Source: Echinometra lucunter
Taxonomy: Eukaryota; Echinodermata; Echinoidea; Camarodonta; Echinometridae
DNA: 64,000 bases
Direction: 5' to 3'
Assembly: GCA_029962745.1 (NCBI GenBank)
Contig: CM057171.1
Coordinates: forward strand, 21,278,564-21,342,563
In this document: positions 9,538 through 19,958 of the stretch, piece by piece
How the letters are laid out: each line of letters begins with the position of its first letter
Position numbering within the stretch: position 1 is the stretch's first letter
The notes under the pieces: generated by a model
Seen by the model: the letters and a program-made list of their open reading frames with translations, nothing else
The model's database searches: none
What the model was told of the DNA's origin: nothing
Translations under genes and position numbers: made by a program

Positions 9538-10815
9538 TAAAGACGTCAGAACTATCATGCACGCGAGAAAGTCGCTTCTATTCGACAAGGGTACACCTTG
9601 GAGGAAAAAGGATACCGAGAGCCTCTTCGACGTCACCATGGGTAGCTTTGACGGCGCCGAGGTCTGTGAACTGGTGGGTCTGTATATACTTGATACTCTG
9701 TCAAACATGTACGGCAGGGATAACACTGGCCTCTACAGAGACGATGGGTTGGCGGTCTTTAAGAACATCTCGGGTAGCGAAGCTGACCGCATCAGGAAGA
9801 ACATGACGAAAACCTTCCAGAAGATGGGTCTCAGAATCACCATCAGCTGCAATCTTAAGATCACGAACTTCCTTGACGTCACATTCAACCTGAACAATGG
9901 GAAGTACTACCCGTACCGGAAACCAAATGACCAGCCCATGTACATCCACAGCCAATCTAACCATCCGCCATCGATCATCAAGAACCTTCCAGCTTCAATA
10001 AGCAGACGATTGTCAGACATCTCTTGCGACGAAGAGACTTTCAGAAAAGCCACCCCAATCTACGATGATGCCCTGAAATCCAATGGGTACCCGGAAGGTT
10101 TGTCCTACATGAATGATCGACCTAGGCGGAAAAGGAAAAACAGGCAGAGGAATATTATCTGGTTCAACCCGCCGTTCAGTAAGAACGTCTCTACAAACAT
10201 CGGTGGCACCTTCTTGAAGCTTGTCGACAAGCACTTCCCCAAGAAATCAAAACTGAATCGCATATTCAACAGGAATACTCTCAAGGTCAGTTACAGCTGC
10301 ATGCCGAACGTTGCCAACATCATCAAGGCCCACAACAAGCAATCCATGGAAGAAGGCAAGAAAACCAGTAGCAGCAAAACATGCAACTGCCGGAACAAGA
10401 ACCTCTGCCCCTTCAAGGGAACTGCTTGGCTACTAATGTCATCTACAACGCCGAAGTTACTAGCCCAAGCAAAACGATGGTCTACATCGGCCTTACGGAG
10501 CCCCCCTTAAAGTTGAGGTACAGCAGCCATCTCCTTTCCTTCCGACATGAGAGGTATCAATACAGCACGGAGCTATCGAAATTCATCTGGGATCTGAAAC
10601 GGCATGATACACCCTACACCATCAAGTGGTCGATTGCCCGCCATGCGCATCCATACACCAACGAGTCCAAGAGGTGTGACCTGTGCTTAACTGAGAAGCT
10701 GCTCATAATGAACGCTGACAAGCAATCACTCTTGAATAAGCGACAAGAACTCATTTCTAAATGTCGTCATCAGAATAAGTTCTACTTGTGCAACTTCAAG
10801 AAAGAATTTTCGTAA
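9530..10815 (+). pseudogene. Penelope-like reverse transcriptase and GIY-YIG endonuclease, frameshifted
   Basis: The first frame starts without an ATG and lacks the RT N-terminus. It has FDVTMGSFDGAEVCELVGLY, the catalytic motif GLYRDDGLAVFKN (the DD pair of RT motif C), then FLDVTFNLNNGKYYPYRKPN, and SYSCMPNVANIIKAHN and a Cys cluster (CNCRNKNLCP). About position 10410 a C is missing from a C-run, and the protein continues in the next frame (10381-10815) with NVIYNAEV, VYIGLTEPPLKLRYSSH (the GIY-YIG core), CDLCLTEKLLI and KRQELISKCRHQNKF. RT with a C-terminal GIY-YIG domain is diagnostic of Penelope-like elements. 5' truncation and frameshift make this copy inactive. Confidence 0.9.
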
Positions 10816-10867
10816 TCGCTTTGCATCTTCTTGCCAAACCCAGTTTCACGCGGTCTTGTTGGTGCAT

Positions 10868-11364
10868 CATTGGCGTAAATCCCGGGGGGGATGGGGGGGG
10901 GGGGGATATATCCCCCCCCCCCCACTTTTTGAGAAAGAAAATATATTTTAATTAATCCGTTAGTAAAATCTTTGAATATCTGTCATAAACAACCATCATA
11001 TTTTAGAATTTCTATTTGAAAATGCGATTGAAAACCAAAAAAGTGGTTATTTTTGGCTCGCTCGCTCGTCATTATTTTAGAATTTCTATTCGAAAATGCG
11101 ATTAAAAATGAGAAAAGTGGTTATTTTTGGCTTGCTCGCTCATATTTTAGAATTTCTGTTAGAAAATGCGATTAAAAACTAGAAAAATGGTTATTTTTGG
11201 CTCACTCGCTTCGCTCGCTCGCAAAATAAATATTAAAATGTGTGTAGGGGGTCTGTGGGGGTCAGTGAGGGTGTGTGCTTATACTTAAGTGTGAGATCGA
11301 CAGAAAAAAAAATCGTCAAAAAAGTCAATCATCCCCCACTCCTCAGAGTGGATTTACGCCTGTG
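10868..11364. mobile_element. hAT-type non-autonomous element, family 1, copy 1
   Basis: The ends are CATTGGCG and CGCCTGTG (CA..GGCG inverted), flanked by the 8-bp duplication TGGTGCAT at 10860-10867 and 11365-11372. Inside are a G-run, a C-run and three direct repeats of about 75 bp (AATTTCTATTTGAAAATGCG, AAAGTGGTTATTTTTGGCTC, GCTCGCTCG). A second copy lies at 55775-56304. The 8-bp duplication and the end bases point to the hAT superfamily; no transposase is encoded. Confidence 0.85.
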
Positions 11365-11394
11365 TGGTGCATAGTCGCTTCATGCCCCCCCCCC

Positions 11395-11458
11395 CCGCTC
11401 TCTCTTATCCTCTCTTCTCTCTCCTCTCTCTCTCTCTCTCTTTCTCTCTCTTTCTTTT
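11395..11458. repeat. (CT)n microsatellite
   Basis: A pyrimidine tract of CTCT repeats, preceded by a 13-base C-run, lies between the hAT insert and the right terminal repeat. Confidence 0.85.
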
Positions 11459-11553
11459 CAGTGGATCCATCTCAGCGCGCTAAAATTACCATGGTAGCTT
11501 GCGCTCCATCTGCGTGAAATGGGGTTGCGCGCTCTGCGCGCTTTTTCAGTGAA

Positions 11554-11676
11554 TTGTTCAAATGGTATTGCCACTTTATTAGTTGCCTGAAGATCGCATC
11601 TCATGGTGTGTGAAACTCTGAGTAGCGATACAATAAAGTACTGATGAACCACACGTCAGCTGTGTAGCTTATTATT

Positions 11677-11680
<4 letters not shown>
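11554..11680 (+). repeat. Right pseudo-LTR of the Penelope-like element
   Basis: Reverse complement of 9404-9537. It is followed by an (AC)n microsatellite (11681-11730) and the outer direct repeat. Confidence 0.85.
11573..11639 (+). ncRNA. Hammerhead ribozyme motif (right copy)
   Basis: Same architecture as the left copy: CTGAAGA at 11587-11593, GAAA at 11612-11615, cleavage-site A at 11624 and stem I closing at 11639. The single difference from the left copy inside the motif is C to T in the 3' strand of stem II, which turns a G-C pair into a G-U wobble and so keeps the fold. The two copies sit on opposite strands. Confidence 0.7.

Positions 11681-11730
<50 letters not shown>
11681..11730. 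repeat. (AC)n microsatellite
   Basis: Twenty-five CA dinucleotides end directly at the outer direct repeat TGGTGAATGC. Confidence 0.95.
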
Positions 11731-11732
<2 letters not shown>

Positions 11733-11799
11733 GTGAATGCTATCCTCATAAATCAAGGAGTGCTCGATGTAAGAGAGGAGACTCAGCATACCTCATCTT

Positions 11800-12235
11800 A
11801 AAAATGAAATAATATTACTCGAGAAAGGTCTGGTGCTATCTCCTAATAGTCCTTAAATTGTCAATGATTTAGATGCTAAAGGAGGTCATGTTCCTAGATG
11901 GGCTCAAAATAAGGTCAAGAGCTGTTTGGTATGAAGAGGGTGAACAGAATAAAGAGTATTTTGAGCATTTACTTCAGTCTAATAAAACAAGAACACTAAT
12001 AAGGGAACTGTTTAATGGCAAAGGGGAAGTAATGAAAGAAATGAATTGCATATACTTAGAGGGTTTTTATGAAATTTTGTATACAGAAAATGCAAGTACA
12101 GAGGTTGACTTGAAAGGAAATATGTTTTGTAAAGATATACTCCATCTAAGTGATGAAAGTATGAATTTATGTGAAAGGAAAATTACCAGAGAAAAAGAAG
12201 CATCTGATGCAGCGCTAAAAGGTATGAAACTTAAT
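11800..12235 (+). pseudogene. LINE ORF2 fragment, part before the RT core
   Basis: The frame from 11873 contains LKIRSRAVWYEEGEQNKEYF and ITREKEASDAALKGMKLN, which match the region between the endonuclease and RT in L1/Tx1-like LINEs (RSRAxWxEEGExNxxYF; ALKxMKxNKSPGxDG). It is cut at AAT (12233-12235) by the Harbinger-type element, and the same codon frame resumes at 19962 with KSTGN. The 5' start is not visible; the Penelope-like element abuts it. Confidence 0.85.
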
Positions 12236-13304
12236 GGCCCGAATTCACAAAGGTGGTTTCATTTGAAACCGTGGTTTCTGAAAACCACGGATTTTTGAAA
12301 CCACGGTTTCAGCTGAAACCATGGTTTCACCGAGCCTGTGATTCACAAACAGTGGTTTCAAAAATCCACGGTTTCAATTAGACCCACGGTTGAAACCACG
12401 GTTAAAACCACGGTTGCAACCGGAGTCTAGGGATTTCCCCCTTTTCGCACTGCACTGAGCATGCTCAGTATGATTGATCCAGAGCTAGAGCTAGAGTCGT
12501 ATACGGAGCTAGCTTTCCTTTTATTTCCGTATCTTTGGAATAAAAGGCGGACGTGTACCGCAGGGTCATCGTATTTTGCATATTGACCTTAATGCGCTTG
12601 TCGCCTGGAGCAACAGGCGTATTATCATGCGCAATCGCGCTAGTGCGCGCATAGCCTAGCCAAACTTTGTTTACATCAGCATTCGGCCGCCTAGCCTAGG
12701 CCTATTTATATGACCGGAGGGTGCGACTGCAATCGGAATATTCTAGGTTGCTCTCTTTGAATATTTGTTTTTCAAAAACTGTTTAATGACGAAGATAACA
12801 AGGATTTTATAATCGTATAAGACGCTTATAGCCAATTGGGGCATCTACACGACGTCTTCTCATGAATGCTTACAGCATTGAAAAATAAAATGATATTCAA
12901 TTTGTCGATGTTGAATTTTTATCTGTGAATAATAATGTAATTAACATCTCCGGCATCGTTTAGAATTGTAATTGATTTCGGACTTATTTTTATCTAAACT
13001 TTCGAATTAATTTCGCAATTTGCCACGTCGATGTCCTTTTCATTTAAAAATGTTGCAAGGTTTGGGGCTTCATTGTTCTGACGGTCATTGTAAATTGTAG
13101 ATTCAGGAATTCATTGTACTTTTTTTCAGCAGTATTTTCTCTATATATCATTAATATTTCAAGACATTTCTATTGAGAAACTTTTCTGTAGTAGGATGAG
13201 AAACTTGCATTAGGTTAGACATCACAGATTTTGTTTCTGTTTTTCCAAATATTTCATTAGAGATTTCATTTAAAATAAATTGTCGCATGCGCGCGGACAC
13301 ACAC

Positions 13305-13365
13305 ACACACACACACACAAACAAACATACGAGTCTGCAAAGCCCCCCCCCCCCCCCCCCGGCAA
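13305..13365. repeat. (AC)n and poly-C microsatellite
   Basis: An ACACAC run (about 13297-13319) and an 18-base C-run lie within the Harbinger-type element. 12480-13290 and 13380-13990 hold no gene I can support. Confidence 0.8.
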
Positions 13366-13996
13366 AGTCAAAGCATCATAACAACCGTTCCAACATGCTG
13401 CTATCTTCAAGCACAGCCACAGCGTACCAAGATCTTTTGCAACATCAACCTCTCTTGTGCAAAGTATTCACTATCAATATTTTCCAATAATATCAGAAAC
13501 TGAATGAAGTTTTCGAAAGTGGTGGGAGGGGGGCGGCTGCACGTACAAACCAGGATAATTATTTCCAGGTTTTTGTACAGAGGATAACGTGTATACTCAA
13601 AAAAGTGGGGAAGGGGAGGCCGCAGCCCCCCAGGCCCCCCCCCCCCCCCAGTTTCGTGGGCCCTGCTCATAACATCATCATCAAACACAAAATATGACGT
13701 CATTCCCATCTTGCCAAAAAGCAACACGACTTCCAGTGTGAGGTTTCTACGATACAATTTACATGTATAAAAAGTTTTTATAAAGTAACTTAATTTCAGC
13801 AATTTAATATATATTTGTCATATTACTGCGACAAAATTTACACACACAAAAAAACATTTAGGTAACCATATTTTCCATTGCTAGTTAATAATAGTCAAAG
13901 AAATTACATACCGATTCACTGAATATGAACATGACTATTTTCTCAGAAAGGGATGGCATAATTTACAATATCAATCAATCTACATTCATACATTTA

Positions 13997-14241
13997 TGGC
14001 CGTACGCAGGTGGGGGGCGCCCCAATAAATTTGAAAACTTACATTTTTTTACTGAAAATTTCACAGAATTCACCAAAAGTGTATGCCAAATGTAACAAAT
14101 CCTTCAATCTCACTTTAAAAAAATGCAAAAGTGTCCCATGACAAGCTCAGTCGTTTTGCTTCTTCCATTTCGATTTTCTTCAAAATATTTTTTTGCGTCT
14201 TGCCCCCCCCCAAGAAAAAAATTTCTGCGTACAGCCCTGTC
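13997..14241. mobile_element. Short hAT-like element nested in the Harbinger element
   Basis: The left end GGCCGTACGCAGGTGGGGGG and right end CCCCAAGAAAAAAATTTCTG then CGTACAGCCC are inverted over about 13 bp. A target-site duplication is not clear (TACATT occurs on both sides). Confidence 0.6.
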
Positions 14242-14354
14242 TACATTAAATGTATTTCATTTTCACTATATTTCACTTTCTGAGTACACATAAATTACGT
14301 TTTACTCATAAAATGAATTCATAAAGCCATGCAGAAACCATGCCAGGTTTATAT

Positions 14355-14755
14355 CCACTTGGTCTACCAGCAGATGGTCTAATTACCTGATTGTCTAATA
14401 CCATATAGGCTAAACCCATTTGATATACTATCAATTTGGTCTAATACATACTTGGTCTAATTCTCATTTGGTCTAATGTAATGACCACTTGGCCTAATTG
14501 CCAATTCGTCTAATAACCAAACTGTCCAATTGCATTTGGTATTAGACAAAGTGGTGTTAGACCAAGTGGACATTAGATGCAATGGGCATTAGACAAAATG
14601 AGAATTAGACAAATTGGTAAATAGGCGAAGTGGCAATTGGACCAAAAGGTCATTAGACGAACTGGTTGTAGACAAAATGGAATTAGACCATGTGGGGCGA
14701 GACCAAACGGGCAGTAGTCAACGAGGGAGTAGACCGACCGGCAGTTTACCAAAAG
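14355..14755. repeat. Array of ~17-bp 'TTGGTCTAAT' units that switches orientation
   Basis: From 14355 to about 14530 the unit TTGGTCTAATNNCNA recurs roughly ten times on the plus strand; from about 14540 to 14755 its reverse complement (ATTAGACNAANTGG) recurs another ten or so. The whole therefore forms a loose snapback made of short degenerate repeats. The peptide read through it is a repeat artefact. Confidence 0.8.
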
Positions 14756-15523
14756 TATCACTACATTATCTGCATAAAGAAGTTTGCAGTATCGTCAACA
14801 AGGTCAAGGCAACAAGAAAGGCCGCATGGTACACCATGTATTACCCAAGGAAATGATGGTTGAATTGGCATGGGAGGAACATATGTTAAAAATACAATTT
14901 CTCAAAGAAGAGCATGCTCTAAACATATCAAAATTTTATTCTATGAACCTTGTAGGTAATATATGTAGCTGTAAATATGAGTGTTCTGAAATTGATAAAT
15001 ATTCATATTTTTGTATAATTGCATACAGTGATGTGTTGCTGACTTGTTATTGTCTAAGGTTTTAAGCACTATTTGATTCATATAGGAACTGCATTACATT
15101 TGCCTATCAAATTCATTAATTATTCATGACTCATATTCTGACAATTTGAACATAATATTTTAGAAGACAATTTGCCAGATTCAATATGAAATTGACAATT
15201 TACTGTGATAAGAATGTTCATTAACACATACACACTGAACTATAATATGTTTTGAGAACTTGTAAAAAAGGAAATATCATTATCTACTTTTTAATAATGA
15301 TTGCAAGAGTAAGACAATATGCAGCTCATCTAGATATATGAATTCAGGATAGCCTTAAAGGGGGTACCCAATGCTGAAACAATGTTAGTTCATTTAAAAG
15401 AGCATGATTTTATTAGCAGAAATTCATCGGTCCAAAGTTTTTTTAAAAGTTCTGCTGCCAAGGAAACTCCCAAATGTGGTAAGATTTCAGGATATTTTTG
15501 ACCCTTCAGCTGTGACCCAGTTT

Positions 15524-15576
15524 CAACAAGGTACCCACTTTGACGTCAAAATGACGTCAAAGTGGGTACCTTGTTG
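15524..15576. repeat. Perfect 25-bp-arm palindrome containing TGACGTCA
   Basis: Arms CAACAAGGTACCCACTTTGA... and its exact reverse complement are separated by AAA. Each arm ends inward with TGACGTCA. The flanks (GGGTACCC at 15362 and GGGTACCCACTTTTACGTCA at 15656) echo the arm, so it is the core of a larger repeat at about 15355-15680. Confidence 0.85.
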
Positions 15577-16120
15577 CGCACTTCTAGCAAAATGCGCGCA
15601 AGGTATAATACATGTTGTACAGTCTAGCGCGTAGCACAACTGCAATGCGCGAAGCTGGGTACCCACTTTTACGTCATACCTCATACTCAATTTTGGGGGT
15701 CAGTTCATAACTTTTCATGAGAAAATTAGCCAAAATGCATTGATTTCGATTGAAAATCATTATATTTTTAATGTCATTCTTCTTAGAATTCTATTCTCGA
15801 TCATATATCAAAATTTTGTTTACCATTTTGTAATCACTTTAAATAGGATTCTACTATAGAATTTCAATCATTTTTTTATTCAAAATATTTATTCAAATAA
15901 GTTTTTTGAAACTATTTTCATTTTGAAATTATAATTATGAACCAAAATTTTCAATAGAAATCAGATTATGATATACTGCAATTCCAATCCAATCTAATTG
16001 ATGTATTTGTAGGGCACCAATATCTAGCTGCCTAATCAAAAGCACTTCTGAGACTAATTCATATTGCAAAGAGAAATATGTAACTAAAGGCAAACCTTGT
16101 CATAACAAACTTCTCTGCAA

Positions 16121-16121
<1 letters not shown>

Positions 16122-16157
<36 letters not shown>
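16122..16157. repeat. Poly-G tract of 36 bases
   Basis: An uninterrupted G homopolymer; its length in an assembly is unreliable. The poly-proline peptide read on the minus strand is an artefact. Confidence 0.85.
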
Positions 16158-16419
16158 CTCCAAGTACAAAAGAGGGTGTGTTTGTGAGTGTATTATTATT
16201 TTTTGGCCAACCAAGTGGTGGAAGGGGGCATGTGAAAAGAAAAAAAAATCATGAAATGGGGCATCGACTGTTTTGCATATTAGGGACATATCACCTGAAA
16301 CATCTGGGCAGACCCCCCCCCCCCCTTGCTTAAGGTTAAGGATAATTACAGATGATTATCAAAAAACTTCTTCACATTCCACTATCTCCATATAGCCAGT
16401 TAGCCACCTGGCACCATAC

Positions 16420-17640
16420 GCCCTTTCCTCTTCAGTTCTTTCAGTTAACTCTGATCCATGAAATTGACACAAGTCCAATTAATAGCACCTACATGCCACC
16501 TATGACACCTGGAAATCCGCAATACTCATAGAATCACTGATGGGTAGATTCGATCTATTCTTTCGTACTTGGAAACTGCATGAATTCTCTCTTCCTTCTT
16601 GCGATAGCTTTGGAAACCTCTCTGATGTCTCTGCAAACAGATGATTGTGATACTGATGCCTCATCAGTCATCACCATGCAGCCTATGGAATGATCCTGTA
16701 ATTACATATCAACAGATACCAGGTTGAAAATATTTTCTCAGAAATATTGACCTTTAAATTTAAAAAATATATATATATATGGAAAAAAAAACAAATAAAA
16801 CAACAGAACTATGCATCATTAATTTAACATTCAAGAAGAAAAAAAAATCAATTTGTGGTTTAATATTAGCATAACAAACTTACGGAAATTATGCCTTCTT
16901 TTCATAACACACTTGCTAATACTGCATAAACAATTTTGCAAGCAGAGCAAGTCATTTTTAGATGGTGAGAATTGAATGGTGCTCAATTTTTCACTCCTTA
17001 TAGTCAAAAATATGGAAAAAATGAAATTTGGAATTACATGTATTGTGATATTCTCTCTTAAAATGACATTTTTTAATGATTAAGATATCAAGATAACTTA
17101 TCAACATATCAGAACTGTTAAAGACCAAGATTTGCTTCTGCAAAAGGATTACACTGTTAAAATAAGTTTAGTGCCTTGCTCAAAAAATTCCATGTAATTA
17201 TGTAATTAACAATGCCATACATTAAAGAACCTCCACATTTAAATTGATTTTCAAATCTCAAAGCACTAACTTCTTCTCATATGCCCCTCTTCTCTTCAAT
17301 ATTATTTGAGGATGAAAAAGAATTAACTTCTCTTAAATACAAAGCAAAAGCAAGTCCAGCTTAGAATTTAAAGATTCCACCCAACCACCCCCCCCCCAAA
17401 AAAAAAAAGAGAGAGAGAGAGAGAGAAATGATAAACAATAAAAGTACAAATTCAGGGAGAACAACTAACTAATATTAAAAAAAAAAAATAGAGCAGTCAA
17501 TACCTGTAAGATCACAGGTAGCTATGGTGGATCATTTCGTTCAAGCATGCTGATGAGGCAGAGTGCATTCAAATGGATTCCTCCGGTCCAAGAGACCTTG
17601 CTGTTTTCTGTCAGCTCTCTGTATGTAAAATAACGTTGGA
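16420..17640 (-). pseudogene. Harbinger-type transposase remnants
   Basis: On the minus strand near 17569-17610 one frame reads ADRKQQGLLDRRNPFE, the N-terminal block of Harbinger transposases. Near 16530-16660 another reads SQSSVCRDIREVSKAIARR then EFMQFPSTKE, a stop, and FYEYCGFPGVIGGM followed by a stop where the catalytic DGTHI is expected. The spacing leaves room for an intron or deletion. Several in-frame stops show that the gene is dead. The DDE residues are not intact. Confidence 0.75.
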
Positions 17641-18981
17641 ATTAGAGGCAAAATTAAGTACTGAAGGCAAGAATTATTGGAAATGAGTGTACATACAATA
17701 CATACATGTACTGTACATCAACAATTTTTAGGGTCGTTCTCAATCTGCTGTATGCTTCTTATTAATGTGATTGAGAATTCGAGATTCAGTCTCAAGTCAA
17801 GGCGTTAATCCACTTTGGTATCCATGCACATATTTCCAATTGTAATGAACAAGTCTGCATTCAATAAATTTAACATAATGATCAGCAATATGTATTCAAT
17901 TTTTCAACTGCATTGGAATAAAATTGGACCAAGGAAACCTCGATTTACACAGCTTCGGCCTCCGATTTTGTTGCTCAGTACGGTCCTCCGATGGTTCGCT
18001 TCACTTCATGTGCACATTTGTGCCATCCTTAAGCCAACAATCTAAATTTTTGCAAACTTTCCTGTGTTATCCCACATTATAGACGGTTCTACATGTAAAG
18101 TTAGCAAAAACTTAGATTGCTGCATCACAGATTAGACTCCTATTACTACATTTTTGGTGTTTCTAGTATATACAGCAAGGGAAATGTCAAATTCCATGAA
18201 AAGCAGAAGTCTATACCACTCATCCTGTGTACATGGTCAATGAATTGACCTCGTCCCACGAAAGTGGCAATTCTGTACCAAAACTGCATAGCATGCTTTC
18301 TATTGGTTACTTGATGGAATGCTGTCGACCTACGGGTCTGATAAGCATCAGTTTTCTTCTTAAAATTCACCATTTTCAGTTCATTCATCAGATATGAAGC
18401 AGAAAGGGGAAATTGAGAGCCTCAGGAACACTGCTGGCAAGTAAAATCAAAACTTTTCTTCTCTATTATAGATCTTTAGAAGTCAATATATTTCACGTTT
18501 GCGTTGGCAATTAGTTTCACTACCGGTATTCAAAACACCATTTTGACCTACGGTGGTCTAGATTCTAGATCTATAGCCTACCATGTATAGATTACCACCT
18601 AGATCGGTAAAGTTAGCAAGTATGACATGATTCATGATGTATGTAGATTCTAGCTTCAGTTTAGGAACAGAATGCAGAATCTACATGCACTGATGCAGAG
18701 AGCGAAACACGTAGCACACAGCGCGCAGCAGGGCCTAGCAAGGGGGGGGGGGGGGATACTGAGCAATGACATCAAAGATCAAACTTTCAAAGCCATAAAT
18801 ATATGGAGGTTCCCTTGGAAAGACTTTATTAAAATTCAGGTTAAAATTGTACAGATCTAGATTTTAGACTCGAATCTACATTAGAGTCTATCACAGTACA
18901 CATGACATTGACATGTTGCTGACCATCCATGCTCTGTGAAATTTTGAAGCAGATTCATTCATTTCATTTTCAATTCAACTG

Positions 18982-19222
18982 GAAATAGACCTAGACTAGA
19001 CTCTAGGCCTAAAGTTAGATTTAGATTAGACCGAAGTGTTCTGTCTCTAACAGTCGTCGTTAGCCTCGTATTCTGACAGGGTCGGCACTCCTCCTTTCTA
19101 AAAAGGAGTGCCTACCCTACCAAAATACGAGGCTAAAGACGACTGTGTTAGTGTTAGATACAGAACACTTCGGTCTAGGTCTAGTCTAGATCTGGATCTA
19201 ACGTTAGGTCTACGTCATGTCG
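18982..19222. repeat. Snapback hairpin repeat
   Basis: Inverted arms share CTAGACTAGACTCTAG-like ends, GACCGAAGTGTTCTGT and TTAGCCTCGTATTCTG; the turn is GGAGTGC...AAAAGGAGTGCC. No coding sequence. The rest of 17650-18980 shows nothing recognisable. Confidence 0.8.
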
Positions 19223-19958
19223 CGTGTGATATGAAAGTGCATTATAGCACCCAAGTGAAATTTGCAATAATTGTTCATTATCATATAATGAAATTTTGAT
19301 GAACATCCATTCATTAATGCAGGCTGGATATTATTAGCCGAGACCCGAGTTCAAGTCTTACTCCAGCCTTACTCGATCTCGATCCAGTCTTCAACTCGTT
19401 GTGAAGAAGGGACACAAAAATAAATACCTGGGACTGAAAAATTAACCTGCTTGCGATTATGGTCCACTGAGCTCCACACTGGCGCTCTGCTCCAAACAGC
19501 ATGATTTTATATCATCATATTTACTTTTCTGTACAACAAAATACGTACAAATATGAAGAAAAGAGAATTTATAATTAGAAATCTCTATGAATTGGTAAAT
19601 TACTCACGATTTCATTCTAGCTAGGGCTCGGGAAAAAAGGCTTGGCTCCTCAAGTCTTGCTGCCCAAAAAAATTCTTTCCGCTACGGCGCGCTGACCGCC
19701 GGTGGCTGTCTGCTGCACAAAATGCTGCACTCTGATTGGTTAAAACGAGGGTAAAACCATGGTTTCATCTGAAACCACAGTTTCAGACCACCCCAAACAG
19801 TTGACTCAAAATGATGACGTAAAAGCAGGAGATGAAACCGTGGTTTCACTTCAAACCACCTTTGTGAATCGCAATTTTGAAACCGTGGTCTGAACCGTGG
19901 TTTGAAACCATGGTTTAGACCACGGTTTTGACTGAAACCACCTTTGTGAATTCGGGCC

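Larger units (their letters stand above)
9348..11790 (+). mobile_element. Penelope-like element with inverted terminal repeats and hammerhead motifs
   Basis: Order: an outer direct repeat (9348-9405, TGGTGAATGCTATCCT...), a terminal repeat on the minus strand (9404-9537), a 5'-truncated RT plus GIY-YIG reading frame (9530-10815), an inserted hAT-like element, the terminal repeat on the plus strand (11554-11680), an (AC)n run, and the outer direct repeat again (11731-11790, diverged). Terminal repeats in inverted orientation around a 5'-truncated coding region are described for Penelope-like elements. Both terminal repeats carry a hammerhead-like motif. The element sits next to, and probably within, an older LINE. 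Confidence 0.8.
12236..19958. mobile_element. Harbinger-type DNA transposon (7.7 kb, decayed)
   Basis: The ends are GGCCCGAATTCACAAAGGTG and its exact reverse complement, followed at both ends by subterminal palindromes of the GAAACCACGGTTTC type (12260-12420 and 19750-19945). A 3-bp duplication AAT flanks it at 12233-12235 and 19959-19961, and removing the insert plus one AAT restores the LINE reading frame. Minus-strand transposase remnants at 16420-17640 fit PIF/Harbinger. Several smaller repeats are nested inside. Confidence 0.85.

Noticed and set aside
11641..11660. CTGATGA near 11641 as a second hammerhead core
   Set aside because: Pairing with upstream GAAA would need a bulged stem II and no stem I; the CTGAAGA fold explains the same repeat much better.
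14614..14856. Frame with repeated basic peptide in the TTGGTCTAAT array
   Set aside because: It is a by-product of the short DNA repeat.
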